NCBI RefSeq assembly: GCF_015776785.2
Contig: NZ_LFMD02000003.1
Location: 1,112,017 to 1,176,016 of the forward strand
Direction of reading: 5' to 3'
DNA: 64,000 nt
From: Kitasatospora sp. SUK 42
Lineage (GTDB): Bacteria; Actinomycetota; Actinomycetes; Streptomycetales; Streptomycetaceae
A program made the position numbers and the translations under genes. A model generated the notes under the pieces. The model searched no databases and was not told where the DNA came from. It saw only the letters and a list, made by a program, of their open reading frames with translations. Shown one piece after another: positions 18,026 to 28,447 of this stretch (positions are counted from its first letter, which is position 1; each line of letters starts with the position of its first letter).

Positions 18026-18888
18026 GCGAGCCTCCCGGTGAGTCCACGGGGTCGGACCAGAAGCAGCACGGCGAGCAGGACGACGACCGAGAGGTCTCCG
18101 AGCCCGGCGCCGGTGTAGTAGTTGGCGAACTGCTGGACGAGGCCGACGCCCACCGAGGCGGCGGCGGCCCCGGTCACGGAGCCCATGCCGCCCATCACCA
18201 CGACGACGAAAGCGAAGATGAGCAGGCCGGTCCCCTGGCCAGGGCTGACCGAACCGAAGTAGAGGCCGCCGAGGGCACCACCGAGAGCGGCGGCGGCCCC
18301 TCCGATGGCGAAGACGAGGGTGAACGCCTTCCGGACATCGATGCCGAGCGCCGTGACCATCGCCCGGTCCTCGACGCCGGCCCGGACGATCAGCCCGTAG
18401 CGGGTACGGGCCAGGAACAACCGAAGAGTGAGCAGCACCAGCGCGGCGGCGGCCACGAGCACGAAGCGGTTGACCGGGACGGTCGCACCGAGCACGTGCC
18501 AGGTGCCGGACAGCAGGGCCGGCTGGGGGAAGGGGCGGGAGTCCGCGCCCCAGACCCCCATCAGCAGGGCGGGTATGGCGAGCCCGACCCCGACGGTGGC
18601 GAGGATCTGGTCGCGCGGGCGGCTGTAGAGCGGCCGGATCAGGAAGAGCTCCAGCAGGACGGCGGCGGCCGTCCCGAGCAGGGTGCCGAACGGCACCGCG
18701 AGCCAGAAGGGGAAGCCAGCCTCGGTGCCGGCCCACCAGGTGGCATAGGCGCCGATGGAGAGCAGGGCGCCGTGCGCGAAGTTGAGCACGTCCATCAATC
18801 CGAAGATCAACGACAGACCGGAGGCGACCAGGAAGTACAGCGCACCGAGACCGAGACCAGTACAGAGAAGGAGAACGACGGTGTCCAT
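18022..18888 (-). CDS. livH: Branched-chain amino acid-type ABC transporter permease LivH
   Basis: A 288-aa integral membrane permease with about eight helices. The N-terminus GLGLGALYFLVASGLSLIFG then MDVLNFAHGALLSIGAY is the LivH signature. TRYGLIVRAGVEDRAMVTAL is the cytoplasmic EAA-like coupling loop, and GGMGSVTGAAAAS precedes the last helices. ATG 18888 shares one base with the livF stop (TGATG), and its own stop overlaps livM by GTGA. Confidence 0.94.
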   Translation of the reverse strand: MDTVVLLLCTGLGLGALYFLVASGLSLIFGLMDVLNFAHGALLSIGAYATWWAGTEAGFPFWLAVPFGTLLGTAAAVLLELFLIRPLYSRPRDQILATVGVGLAIPALLMGVWGADSRPFPQPALLSGTWHVLGATVPVNRFVLVAAAALVLLTLRLFLARTRYGLIVRAGVEDRAMVTALGIDVRKAFTLVFAIGGAAAALGGALGGLYFGSVSPGQGTGLLIFAFVVVVMGGMGSVTGAAAASVGVGLVQQFANYYTGAGLGDLSVVVLLAVLLLVRPRGLTGRLA

Positions 18889-19751
18889 CAGGGCTTCACC
18901 TCCGCGGTGACGACAGGGGTGGCCGGGGAGGCGGCGGGCCGGGGCCCGCCGGCGAGCGGGTGACGGGAGCCGACGCCGAGCAGGCGGCGGGCGGCCTCCT
19001 CGTCGGCCAACAGCTCGGCGGTGTCGCCCCGGTGGGCGGTCCGGCCGTCGGCCAGGACGGCGCAGGTGCCGGCCAGCCGGCGGACGAGGGCGAGGTTCTG
19101 CTCGACCAGGAGAACGGGCACGGCCTCGGCCGCGCGGGCCAGCACCTCGGCCACCTCGGTGACGATCTTCGGGGCCAGGCCCTTGGTGGGCTCGTCGGCG
19201 ATGATCAACCGGTTGCGGTTGAGCAGCGTCCGGCCGATCGCCACCATCTGCTGCTGGCCGCCGGAGAGCGTCCCGGCCAACTGTCCTGAGCGTTGCTTGA
19301 GTTCAGGGAAGAGCTCGTGGACGAGTGAGTAGTTCGGCTCGTCCGGCTCGCCCCCGTCCCGGGCGGCGCGCTCGGCGAGGCGAAGGTTCTCGGCGACCGT
19401 CAGGCCCGCGAAGATCCCTCGGTCCTCTGGCGCGTAGCCGATGCCATGTCGAACCACCAAGTGAGTGGGAAGGTAGGAGAGTTCGGCACCGGCGAGGCGG
19501 ATGCTCCCGGTGCGCGGGACCAGGCCCATGACGGCCTTGACGGTGGTGGTCTTGCCGGCGCCGTTGCGGCCCAGCAGGGCGGTGACCCCGGCGGGGGCGA
19601 CATCGAGGTCGACGCCGTGCAGGATGTGCAGCCCGTCGATGACCACCCGCAGGTCGCGGACGGAGAGGAGGGGTTCGACAGCGGACGGCCGAGAGGAGGA
19701 GGGCTGCGAGGAAGGCGAAGGCGTCGAGGAGATCGGAGAGGAGGTGGTCAC
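18888..19751 (-). CDS. livF: Branched-chain amino acid-type ABC transporter ATP-binding protein LivF
   Basis: A 287-aa cytoplasmic ATPase. After a Ser/Pro-rich 27-residue N-tail come Walker A GRNGAGKTT, the Q-loop region YAPEDRGIFAGLTV, signature LSGGQQQM and Walker B LIIADEPTKGLAP. The EPTKGLAP form is characteristic of LivF. The C-terminus is a Pro/Ala/Val tail. GTG 19751 overlaps the livG stop as GTGA. Confidence 0.94.
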   Translation of the reverse strand: MTTSSPISSTPSPSSQPSSSRPSAVEPLLSVRDLRVVIDGLHILHGVDLDVAPAGVTALLGRNGAGKTTTVKAVMGLVPRTGSIRLAGAELSYLPTHLVVRHGIGYAPEDRGIFAGLTVAENLRLAERAARDGGEPDEPNYSLVHELFPELKQRSGQLAGTLSGGQQQMVAIGRTLLNRNRLIIADEPTKGLAPKIVTEVAEVLARAAEAVPVLLVEQNLALVRRLAGTCAVLADGRTAHRGDTAELLADEEAARRLLGVGSRHPLAGGPRPAASPATPVVTAEVKP

Positions 19752-20578
19752 AACGCCTCACCCAGGTAGGCCTGCTGAACGGTCGGGTCGGCCATCACGG
19801 CCTCGGGGGTGTCCAGGGCGAGCAGGGTGCCGTGGTGCATCACCGCCAGGCGATCCGCCAGGCCGAGCAGGACGTCCATGTGGTGCTCGACCATCAGGAC
19901 GGTCCGGCCGAGCTCGCGGTGGACGGAGCGGATCAGTTCGGTGAGGGCCGGCACCTCCTCCGCGCTGACGCCCGCCATCGGCTCGTCCAGCAGGATCAGC
20001 CGGGGGTCGGAGACGAGCAGGACGGCCAGCTCCAGCTTGCGCTTCTCCCCGTGCGAGAGCGAGGCCGCCAAGGTGTCGGCACGGTGGGTGAGTTCGGTGC
20101 GGTGCAGGGTGTCGTCCACCTGCTCCTGGTAGCGGTGGGCACGGCGCCAGAGCCGGTACGAGGCACCCGGCCCGGCCGCCGCCTGGGCGGCCAGGCGGAC
20201 ATGGTCGGCGACCGTCATCCCCGGCCAGAGGGAGGAGGTCTGGAAGGTGCGGCCGAGCCCGCGGCGCGCCCGGGTGTGCACGGCCTCGGCGGTGATGTCC
20301 ACGCCGTCGAGGTGGAGGCTGCCGTGGCTCGCCGGGTAGATGCCGGAGATCAGGTTGAAGAGGGAGGTCTTACCGGCCCCGTTGGGCCCGATGAAGGCGA
20401 TGAACTCGCCTTCGCCGACCGAGAAGGAGACGTCCTCGACGATCGGCACACCGCGCACGGACCAGCCGAGTCCGTCCAGTTGCAGCACCGACGAGGAGGA
20501 GCCCCGAGAGGAGGCACGCGGAGAAGAGGAGGACAGCGAAGAAGAGGACGGCGAAGTGGAGGCAGCAGGAGCCGACAT
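19748..20578 (-). CDS. livG: Branched-chain amino acid-type ABC transporter ATP-binding protein LivG
   Basis: A 276-aa ATPase partner of LivF. A Ser-rich tail of about 30 residues precedes the domain, encoded by purine-rich GAGGA repeats. Then Walker A GPNGAGKTS, GLGRTFQTSSLWPGMTV, signature LSHGEKRKLE (SHGEK replaces SGG, as often in LivG), Walker B LILLDEPMAGVS and a VEHHMDVL H-loop. ATG 20578 starts 5 bp after the livK stop. Confidence 0.94.
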   Translation of the reverse strand: MSAPAASTSPSSSSLSSSSPRASSRGSSSSVLQLDGLGWSVRGVPIVEDVSFSVGEGEFIAFIGPNGAGKTSLFNLISGIYPASHGSLHLDGVDITAEAVHTRARRGLGRTFQTSSLWPGMTVADHVRLAAQAAAGPGASYRLWRRAHRYQEQVDDTLHRTELTHRADTLAASLSHGEKRKLELAVLLVSDPRLILLDEPMAGVSAEEVPALTELIRSVHRELGRTVLMVEHHMDVLLGLADRLAVMHHGTLLALDTPEAVMADPTVQQAYLGEAL

Positions 20579-20583
20579 CGGGA

Positions 20584-21858
20584 TCAGCCCGCCATCGGGC
20601 TGACCGGCGGCGCGACCTCGTCCGCGGTCAGGGCCTTCTCCACCGAGGGCTTGGCAGCGGCCCCGGTGCCGGTCAGCCGGACCTGGAACATCGGCTGGAG
20701 GAGGGCGTGGTCCTCGGCGCGGACCGTGGTCGCCCCCTTCACACCGTCGAAGCTCCACCCCTCCAGCGCCTTGACCAGAGCCGAAGTGTCGTCGGCGGAG
20801 CCATGGTTGGCCTCGACGGCGTGCACGATCATCTGGGCGGCAGTGAAGCCGTCGGGGGTGAAGATGTCGGGCTTTCCACCGGCGGCGGTGACGGCCTCGG
20901 TCATGGCCTTCTCCACCGGGGTGCCCGCGGCGCCGTCGAAGTAGTGGTTCAGGAAGGAGATCTTCTCGGCGGCCGGGCCGAACAGCGGGTAGGAGGCGGC
21001 CACGTCCAGCCCGGTGACGACCTTGGTGTCGGTGAACACGTCCTGCTGGTTGAGAGCCGTCCACAGGGCCGACGCGGTGTCGCCCGCCCAGGCGACGAAC
21101 AGCAGGTCGGGCTTGGCGGTCTTGGCCTGGGTGGCGAAGGGGGTGAGGTCGGTGGCGCTCGGCGGGGCGAGCACCTGGTCCACCGTCGCGCCCTGGGCGC
21201 CGAGCACTGCCTTCACGGCGGCCACGTTGGCCTGCCCGAAGGCGTTGTCCTGAGCGAGCACGGTGACCTTCTTGCCCTTGGCGTCACCGATGAACGAGGC
21301 CGCGGTCCTGATGTCCTGGTAGGACTGGCGGCCGGAACGGAAGGTGTACTTGTTCAAGCCGGTGACCTTGTCGGCGGCGGCCGGGCCGCTGATGAAGAGC
21401 ACCTTGTTCTGGGCCGCGATCGGTCCGACCTGGAGGGCGACGCCGGAGGCGGTGGAGCCGGCCAGGACCTTGTAGCCCTTGCCGATCAGGTCCTTGGCGG
21501 CGGACACCGCCTTGGCCGGGTCACCGGCGTCGTCCTGCTCCTCGAACTCGATCTTGTGCCCGTCGACCACGCCGGTGCCCTTGGTCGCGTAGCCCAGTCC
21601 GGCCTTGAAGCCGTCCAGGTATTGCTTGCCGTAGGCGGCCAGCGGTCCGGTCTTGGAGTACACCAGGCCGACCTTGACCGGGGCCTTGGTACCACCGCCG
21701 TCCGCCGCGGCCGTCCCGGCGGTGCCGGCCTTGGCGCAGCCCGCGGCGAGCAGGACGCACGCCGCGAGGGCGGCGAGCTTCCGGGCCGGGCCGCCGGTCA
21801 GGGCCTCGCCCGGGCGGGCGCCGGAGGCGGTCCTGGTGGGGACTGTGGTGCTGCGCAT
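20584..21858 (-). CDS. livK: Branched-chain amino acid-type ABC transporter substrate-binding lipoprotein LivK
   Basis: A 424-aa extracellular solute receptor, first gene of the operon. A signal peptide with lipobox LAAGC (Cys at about 45) precedes the type I periplasmic-binding fold: VKVGLVYSKTGPLAAYGKQYLDG-like opening, EEQDDAGDPAKAV, GSTASGVALQVGPIA, and VTVLAQDNAFGQAN. The family binds leucine/isoleucine/valine, amides, urea or short acids, so specificity is open. ATG 21858 has CAGGAG 8 bp upstream. Confidence 0.92.
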   Translation of the reverse strand: MRSTTVPTRTASGARPGEALTGGPARKLAALAACVLLAAGCAKAGTAGTAAADGGGTKAPVKVGLVYSKTGPLAAYGKQYLDGFKAGLGYATKGTGVVDGHKIEFEEQDDAGDPAKAVSAAKDLIGKGYKVLAGSTASGVALQVGPIAAQNKVLFISGPAAADKVTGLNKYTFRSGRQSYQDIRTAASFIGDAKGKKVTVLAQDNAFGQANVAAVKAVLGAQGATVDQVLAPPSATDLTPFATQAKTAKPDLLFVAWAGDTASALWTALNQQDVFTDTKVVTGLDVAASYPLFGPAAEKISFLNHYFDGAAGTPVEKAMTEAVTAAGGKPDIFTPDGFTAAQMIVHAVEANHGSADDTSALVKALEGWSFDGVKGATTVRAEDHALLQPMFQVRLTGTGAAAKPSVEKALTADEVAPPVSPMAG

Positions 21859-22153
21859 GGTGACCGACTCCTGAGGGTGCGGCGGGTGGATGCGGGAACC
21901 GTAGGTGTGCGGTGGGATCGGCGACATGTGCCAGGGCGACGTATCAGCCCCTCTGGATGTGGCTCCGATCGACATACCGCCGAGTCGGCACCGCTCACCG
22001 AACAGCCACATGTGGTCTGCCAACACGGGTTGGTGCATGCCCATGGTGGTGGCCGCCATGGCTGTGGCGGCCCGCGCCCGGTGACGGTGGAAAGGCACGG
22101 AGCCCGTCCGACCGTGGCTCCCGACCGCTCCCACTCCCTCACGAGGTGACCCC
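21859..22153. promoter_or_regulatory. Divergent control region between liv operon and scoAB
   Basis: Holds a perfect palindrome CCACATGTGG (22007-22016), a GACATGT motif near 21925 and an inverted CCATGG...CCATGG pair near 22042-22062. Any could bind a shared regulator of the two divergent operons. No coding sense. Confidence 0.4.
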
Positions 22154-22915
22154 TTGGACAAGGTCCTGGACTCCCCCGCCGACGCCGTCGGGGACATCCC
22201 CGACGGCGCGGTGCTGGCCGTTGGCGGCTTCGGCCTGTGCGGCATTCCGAGCACGCTGATCGGCGCCCTGGTGGAGGCCGGCACCTCCGGGCTGCGCGTG
22301 GTCTCGAACAACTGCGGGGTCGACGACTGGGGGCTGGGCCTGCTGCTGCGGGCGGGCCGGATCGCCCGGATGACCTCCTCGTACGTCGGGGAGAACAAGG
22401 AGTTCGCCCGGCAGTACCTCTCCGGCGAGCTGGAGGTCGAGCTGACCCCGCAGGGCACGCTGGCCGAGCGGCTGCGTGCCGGCGGCGCCGGCATCCCGGC
22501 GTTCTTCACCCCGGCCGGGGTCGGCACCCAGGTCGAGGAGGGCGGGCTGCCCTGGCGCTACGCGGCGGACGGCTCGGTGGCCCTGGCCTCACCGCCCAAG
22601 GAGGTGCGGGAGTTCGGCGGCCGTCGGTACCTGCTGGAGGAGGCGATCACGGCGGACTTCGCATTGGTCCGGGCCGAGGTGGCGGACCGGCACGGGAACT
22701 GCGTGTTCCACGCCGCCGCCCGCAACTTCAACCCGCTCTGCGCGACGGCGGGCCGAATCACCCTGGTCGAGGCGGACCGGATCGTCGAACCGGGCGAGCT
22801 CGCCCCGGACGCGGTGCACCTGCCCGGGGTGTACGTCGACCGAGTGGTGGCCGCCGGCCCCGAGGACCGCCGCGTCGAGCGCCGGACCGTCCGCCCCGCC
22901 CTCCAGGAGGCCTGA
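22154..22915 (+). CDS. scoA: 3-oxoacid CoA-transferase subunit A
   Basis: A 253-aa alpha subunit of succinyl-CoA:3-ketoacid (or 3-oxoadipate) CoA-transferase, which activates acetoacetate with CoA from succinyl-Co[14 protein letters not shown] binds CoA, and [15 protein letters not shown] and FFTPAGVGT are family motifs. Start TTG 22154 has GAGG 8 bp upstream. The subunit B gene begins 4 bp after this stop. Confidence 0.93.
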   Translation: MDKVLDSPADAVGDIPDGAVLAVGGFGLCGIPSTLIGALVEAGTSGLRVVSNNCGVDDWGLGLLLRAGRIARMTSSYVGENKEFARQYLSGELEVELTPQGTLAERLRAGGAGIPAFFTPAGVGTQVEEGGLPWRYAADGSVALASPPKEVREFGGRRYLLEEAITADFALVRAEVADRHGNCVFHAAARNFNPLCATAGRITLVEADRIVEPGELAPDAVHLPGVYVDRVVAAGPEDRRVERRTVRPALQEA

Positions 22916-22919
22916 ACCG

Positions 22920-23603
<684 letters not shown>

Positions 23604-24156
23604 CGGAATCAGCCTGAACGGACGGAACCGGCGGAACCCGAGGAACCCGAGGAACCCGGAGAACGAACAGGACCGAGAGAACCGAATCCGCCACCCACGG
23701 CCGGACCGCCCCTCCGAGGAGCAACTCCCTGGAACGGTCCGGCCGTTCGCATGCCGTTCGCGCAGCAGCGGCGGCATCACCACCCCGCCCCCCGGCACCG
23801 AATTCCCCGCATTAGCACCGCCGCCGACCGGCGCGGCCGGAACCGTAGCATCTTCACGCTTGCGCGGTGATCGTTTTCCCGAATGGTTGCGATCACCGTT
23901 GCGCTCCGGGAGAGTTGAGGAAGCCAAGGATCTCCGCACACCCCGGAGGGGAAGCTGGATTGTGCACCGGGATCCCGCATTCGAAGCCGCCGCACAGGCC
24001 CACAACTGAACCGGTCGCACACACTTCACGTGTCGGACAGCCCGGAAACTGTGGCAAGGACCGCAGTTCACCGGGCCGCGTTCTGCCCGGACGGCTTCGG
24101 AGCGAGGCGAGGCACCGCCGAGCGAAGCAAGGCGCAATACTCCGGGGGGAGCAGCT
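23604..24156. other. 553-bp region between scoB and cslA
   Basis: Begins with a 9-bp array (CGGAACCGG, CGGAACCCG, AGGAACCCG, AGGAACCCG, 23623-23658) and a terminator hairpin, then about 400 bp of AT-richer sequence up to cslA. TCACGCTTGCGCGGTGATCG (near 23855) is a near-palindromic candidate operator. No coding frame is convincing. Confidence 0.5.
23697..23746 (+). terminator. Hairpin terminator of scoAB
   Basis: ACGGCCGGACC (23697-23707) pairs perfectly with GGTCCGGCCGT (23736-23746) around a 28-nt loop, about 95 bp past the stop. Confidence 0.55.
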
Positions 24157-26352
24157 ATGACCACGCCGTCCTCGCGACGGAGGGCCGTCCGACAACCGGG
24201 CGCCCAACAACAGGACGCCCGACAACCGGGCACCCGACGGAACGCCGTCGGAACGACGGCCCGCCACGGGCGCGGCCGCAGGGCCGAACGGTCCGACAGC
24301 ACCGGACGGTTCGACGAGGCCGACCTGGCCGCCATACCCGCACCCGAAGCCCCGTACGACTACGGCCACTTCAGCCGCCTGGCCGGCCCGGCGGTCGATC
24401 CGGACGAGGACCGGGAACTCGGCGGCGGCGTCTACCGGCCCGAACCGGGAGACTGGGCGACGACGGCCGTGGGAGCGGAGGCCACAGGAGCGGAGGCCAC
24501 GGGCGCGGCGGCAGCACCCGCCCCCTCCGCCCCCTACCGCGTCCAGTACCGCAGCCTGCTGCGCCACGAACCCCACCGGATCCGGGCCGCGCTGCTGATG
24601 ATGGCCGCCCCGCTGGTGGAGGCGGTGTTGCTGATCTGGCTACTGCTGCCCGAGCACTGGCCGGAGCGCCTCGACGAGACCAACACCCTGGTGCTGCTCG
24701 GCGACAAGGTGATGGTCGGGATCATCGCCGTGGTCGAGGTGTTCCGGCTGGTCAACGTGGTCTCCAACACCCACGCGACCCTGGTCGCCCGCGACCCGAT
24801 ACCCGTGACGCCGCAGCCGGGCACCCGGGTCGCCTTCCTCACCACCTGCGTGCCGGGCAAGGAGCCCCCGGAGATGGTCCGGGCCACGCTGGTCGCGGCC
24901 CGCGCCGTCCGGCACGAAGGACCGTACGACGTCTGGCTGTTGGACGAGGGAAACGATCCTGCGATGCGGGCCCTCTGCGCCGAGCTGGGCGTGCACCACT
25001 TCACCCGCTCCGGTCGTCCGCACTGGAACCGGCCGAAGGGGCGGTTCCGCGCCGGGACCAAGCACGGCAACTACAACGCCTGGCTCCAGGCGCACGGCGA
25101 CGACTACGACTTCTGGGTGTCCGTCGACACCGACCACGCGCCACTGCCCGACTTCTGCGAGCGGATGCTCGGCTACTTCCGCGATCCGGACGTCGCATTC
25201 GTGGTCGGGCCGCAGGTGTACGGGAACTACCGCAGCTCGGGCTCGGCCGTCACCAAATTCTCCGAGAGCCAGCAGTACCTCTTCCACGCCCTCATCCAGC
25301 GCGCCGGAAACCGTTACGGCGCACCGATGTTCGTCGGCACCAACAACGCGGTCAGAATCCGCGCGCTCCAGTCGATCGGCGGGTTGTACGACTCCATCAC
25401 GGAGGACATGGCGACCGGCCTGGAGTTCCACCGGAGCCGAAACCCGGAGACCGGGGAACGCTGGAAGTCCGTGTACACCCCGGACGTGCTCGCGGTGGGC
25501 GAGGGCCCCTCCTCCTGGACCGACTTCTTCTCCCAGCAACTGCGCTGGAGCCGGGGAACGTACGAGACCCTGCTCACCCAGTACTGGCGGGCGATCTGGC
25601 GACTGTCCCCCGGGCGAGCGCTCAACTACTCGCTGATGGTGGGCTTCTATCCGATGGCGGCGCTCACCTGGCTGCTCGGCGGCGTGTCCAGCGTGCTCTA
25701 CCTGGGCTTCGGCGCCTCCGGCGTCCACGTCTCCTCGGAGATCTGGATGATGCTCTACAGCGACGCCGCCGCACTCCAACTCCTGCTCTACACCTGGAAC
25801 CGCAAGCACAACGTGAGCCCGCACGAGCCGGCCGGTTCCTCCGGGGTCGCGGGCATGGTGATGTCGGCGCTCTGCGGCCCGGTCTACGCCGCCTCGCTGC
25901 TCCAGGCGCTGGTCCGCCGCCGCAGCCGCTTCGTGGTGACGCCCAAGGGCCGCTCGGCCAGCGCCGACCGGCTCGGCACCTTCCGCTACCACCTGTTCTG
26001 GACGCTGGTGTTCGGCGGCGCCATCGCCGCCTCCTTCCACACCGGCTACGACCACGTCGCGATGCGCACCTGGGCCTGGATCGCCCTGGCCCTGACCCTG
26101 CTGCCGGTCCTGATCTCGGCCGGCGACGCCGTGCGCCGCCGCCGCACCCGGCCCACCGCCACTCTCACCGTCACGGGCGATCCGGCGGCGGTCCCGACGG
26201 TCCTCCTGGAGAAGCGCCGCCCGCGCCACGCCCGCAACCCGCCCGCCGCGCTCGACTCCCCCACCCTCCAACTCCGCCTGGACTCCCCCACCCTCCAGCT
26301 ACGCCTCGGCACCTCCGCCCCCGACCGGGCCGAGAACAGCACCCCCCACTGA
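24157..26352 (+). CDS. cslA: Cellulose synthase-like glycosyltransferase CslA
   Basis: A 731-aa family 2 processive glycosyltransferase that makes a beta-glucan-like polymer at hyphal tips in streptomycetes. A disordered basic N-tail (1-130) and two helices (about 145-210) precede the GT domain, with LLDEGNDPAMRALC, VDTDHA (D324, D326), the base ITEDMATG and the product-binding QQLRW (460-464). At least five C-terminal helices follow. It lacks a PilZ domain. ATG 24157 has GGGGGGAGC upstream. The C-terminus carries a duplicated 9-residue block (26251-26304). glxA follows after 114 bp. Confidence 0.95.
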   Translation: MTTPSSRRRAVRQPGAQQQDARQPGTRRNAVGTTARHGRGRRAERSDSTGRFDEADLAAIPAPEAPYDYGHFSRLAGPAVDPDEDRELGGGVYRPEPGDWATTAVGAEATGAEATGAAAAPAPSAPYRVQYRSLLRHEPHRIRAALLMMAAPLVEAVLLIWLLLPEHWPERLDETNTLVLLGDKVMVGIIAVVEVFRLVNVVSNTHATLVARDPIPVTPQPGTRVAFLTTCVPGKEPPEMVRATLVAARAVRHEGPYDVWLLDEGNDPAMRALCAELGVHHFTRSGRPHWNRPKGRFRAGTKHGNYNAWLQAHGDDYDFWVSVDTDHAPLPDFCERMLGYFRDPDVAFVVGPQVYGNYRSSGSAVTKFSESQQYLFHALIQRAGNRYGAPMFVGTNNAVRIRALQSIGGLYDSITEDMATGLEFHRSRNPETGERWKSVYTPDVLAVGEGPSSWTDFFSQQLRWSRGTYETLLTQYWRAIWRLSPGRALNYSLMVGFYPMAALTWLLGGVSSVLYLGFGASGVHVSSEIWMMLYSDAAALQLLLYTWNRKHNVSPHEPAGSSGVAGMVMSALCGPVYAASLLQALVRRRSRFVVTPKGRSASADRLGTFRYHLFWTLVFGGAIAASFHTGYDHVAMRTWAWIALALTLLPVLISAGDAVRRRRTRPTATLTVTGDPAAVPTVLLEKRRPRHARNPPAALDSPTLQLRLDSPTLQLRLGTSAPDRAENSTPH
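26251..26304 (+). repeat. 27-bp in-frame tandem duplication at the cslA 3' end
   Basis: Codons for LDSPTLQLR occur twice in a row (26251-26277 and 26278-26304) with three or four silent differences, so the duplication is not brand new. Confidence 0.9.
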
Positions 26353-26408
26353 GAGCCCCCGCTGACAGCCCCTACCGAAAGCACCCACTGAGAGCACCCA
26401 CTGAGAGC
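26344..26408. repeat. 13-bp tandem array containing the cslA stop codon
   Basis: Unit CCCACTGAGAGCA: TGA falls at 26350 (the real stop), 26363, 26389 and 26402, all on a 13-bp period, with the unit at 26376 degenerate. Confidence 0.85.
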
Positions 26409-26466
26409 CCCCATCGAGCCGCCCCGCCCCACGAGCCTCCCGTACCTCCCGAGGGGACCAACCACC

Positions 26467-28398
26467 GTGAAGATCCACAAGACCGGCCGCACCAAGCGCT
26501 TCGCCCTCGGCAGCACCGTCGCGCTGACCGTCGCCGGAATGAACGCCCCGGCTGTCCTGGGCTTCGCCAGCGAGCAGTACCACCAGTACGTGATCAACCG
26601 CCCCGAGTACAAGGCGCAGTACGGCCACTGGCAGACCCTGACGCTGCCCGCCGAGTTCCGGGTCAACGCCGTCCACGCCACCCTGTTGCGCACCGGCAAG
26701 GTGCTCATCGTCGCCGGTTCCGGCAACGACGAGAAGCAGTTCAACGCGGGCACCTTCAAGAGCCTGCTCTGGGATCCGGCCAAGAACACCTACAAGCTGA
26801 TTCCCACACCCGCGGACATGTTCTGCGGTGGCCACACCTCGCTGCCGGACGGCCGGGTGCTGGTGGCCGGCGGCACCCAGCGGTACGAGAAGCTGGACGG
26901 CGCGGTGAAGAAGGCCGCCGGCGTGATGCGGGTGCGCAACGAGAGTCCGGAGCGCGACCGCACCTTCCCCAAGGGCACCGTGTTCGTCGGCCCGAACGGC
27001 CGCGAGTACGCCACCACCGCCCCGGTGACCGTCCCCGCCGCGACCAAGACCGGCTCCGGCAAGCAGACCGTGGTCACCGCCGGCGAGCAGCACGTGTTCG
27101 TCGAGGCGGTCGGCGACGGCCCGGACTACGTGGCCGGCTCGCCCGCCCAGTACCGGATCAAGGGCCTGACCGGCGCCGACTCGCACAACCTGTACGGGCA
27201 GAGCGAGAAGCTGACCCTGGACAAGCAGGACTACCAGGGCATCCGCGCCGCCTTCGAGTTCAACCCGGACACCGAGCTCTACGAGCAGGTCACCGACATG
27301 GCGCACGCCCGCTGGTACCCGACCCTGACCGGGCTGGGCGACGGCCGGGTGGTCACCGTCTCTGGGCTGGACGACACCGGGCAGATCCTCAACGGCAACG
27401 ACAACGAGGTCTACGACCCGAAGACGAAGAGCTGGGCCAAGGCCCCCGACCGCTACTTCCCGACCTATCCGTCGATCTTCCTGACGGCCTCCGGCAAGCT
27501 CTTCTACTCCGGTTCCAACGCCGGATACGGCCCGGCCGACAAGGGCCGCGAGCCCGGCCTGTGGGACCTGTCGAACAACACCTTCCAGCCGGTCCCCGGC
27601 CTGCGCGACCCGGGCCTCACCGAGACCTCCGCCTCGGTGCTGCTGCCGCCCGCCCAGGCGCAGAAGGTCATGGTGCTCGGCGGCGGCGGGGTGGGCGAGT
27701 CCCCGCTGTCCACGGCCCGCACCGACATCGCCGACCTGTCCGCCGCCAAGCCCGCCTACACTCCGGGCCCGGACCTGCCGGCCGGCGGCACCCGCTACCT
27801 CAACAGCGTGATCCTCCCGGACGACACCGTCTTCACCACCGGCGGCTCCAGCGGCTACCGCGGCCGGGGCGACAGCGACCTGCTCAAGGCGCAGGTGTAC
27901 CACCCGGACTCCAACAGCTTCAGCACCGCCGCCGAGCCCGTCGTCGGCCGCGACTACCACTCCGAGGCGCTGCTGCTGCCGGACGGCCGGGTCGCCGTGC
28001 TCGGCTCCAACCCGCTCTTCGCGGACAAGGCCGAGACCCAGCCGGGCGGCTTCGAGCAGCGCATCGAGATCTACACCCCGCCGTACCTGTACCACGGCGA
28101 CCGCCCGCAGGTGACCGCCGCACCGGTGGCGGCGAAGCTCGGCGGCAGCCTCAAGGTCGGCACCTCCCGGCCGGACGCGGTGACCACCGCCAAGCTGATC
28201 CGGCCGAGTTCGGTGACCCACGTGACCGACGTCGAGCAGCGCTCGGTGGCCCTGGACATCACCGGGCGGACGGCGGACGGGGTCTCACTCGCCCTCCCGG
28301 GCAACCCCAACCTGCTGCCGCCCGGCTGGTACATGCTGTTCCTGACGGACAGCGCGGGCACCCCGTCGGTCGCCCGCTGGATCCAGGTGACCGGCTGA
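26467..28398 (+). CDS. glxA: GlxA mono-copper radical oxidase
   Basis: A 643-aa galactose-oxidase-like enzyme that acts with CslA in glycan deposition at hyphal tips. The N-terminal basic run plus a hydrophobic segment (about 12-33) is an uncleaved anchor or signal. The Kelch propeller carries the radical-site set: Cys120 in DMFCGGHTSLPDG, Trp283-Tyr284 in ARWYPT, Tyr497-His498 in GRDYHSEALLLPDG and His585 in SSVTHVTD. Their spacing fits the Cys-Tyr crosslink and copper ligands of galactose oxidase. GTG 26467 follows GAGGGGACCAACCACC. Confidence 0.95.
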   Translation: MKIHKTGRTKRFALGSTVALTVAGMNAPAVLGFASEQYHQYVINRPEYKAQYGHWQTLTLPAEFRVNAVHATLLRTGKVLIVAGSGNDEKQFNAGTFKSLLWDPAKNTYKLIPTPADMFCGGHTSLPDGRVLVAGGTQRYEKLDGAVKKAAGVMRVRNESPERDRTFPKGTVFVGPNGREYATTAPVTVPAATKTGSGKQTVVTAGEQHVFVEAVGDGPDYVAGSPAQYRIKGLTGADSHNLYGQSEKLTLDKQDYQGIRAAFEFNPDTELYEQVTDMAHARWYPTLTGLGDGRVVTVSGLDDTGQILNGNDNEVYDPKTKSWAKAPDRYFPTYPSIFLTASGKLFYSGSNAGYGPADKGREPGLWDLSNNTFQPVPGLRDPGLTETSASVLLPPAQAQKVMVLGGGGVGESPLSTARTDIADLSAAKPAYTPGPDLPAGGTRYLNSVILPDDTVFTTGGSSGYRGRGDSDLLKAQVYHPDSNSFSTAAEPVVGRDYHSEALLLPDGRVAVLGSNPLFADKAETQPGGFEQRIEIYTPPYLYHGDRPQVTAAPVAAKLGGSLKVGTSRPDAVTTAKLIRPSSVTHVTDVEQRSVALDITGRTADGVSLALPGNPNLLPPGWYMLFLTDSAGTPSVARWIQVTG

Positions 28399-28447
28399 AC
28401 CCGGGCCCCCGCGGACACCCGGAGCCCCAGCAGGACCACCCGGGGCC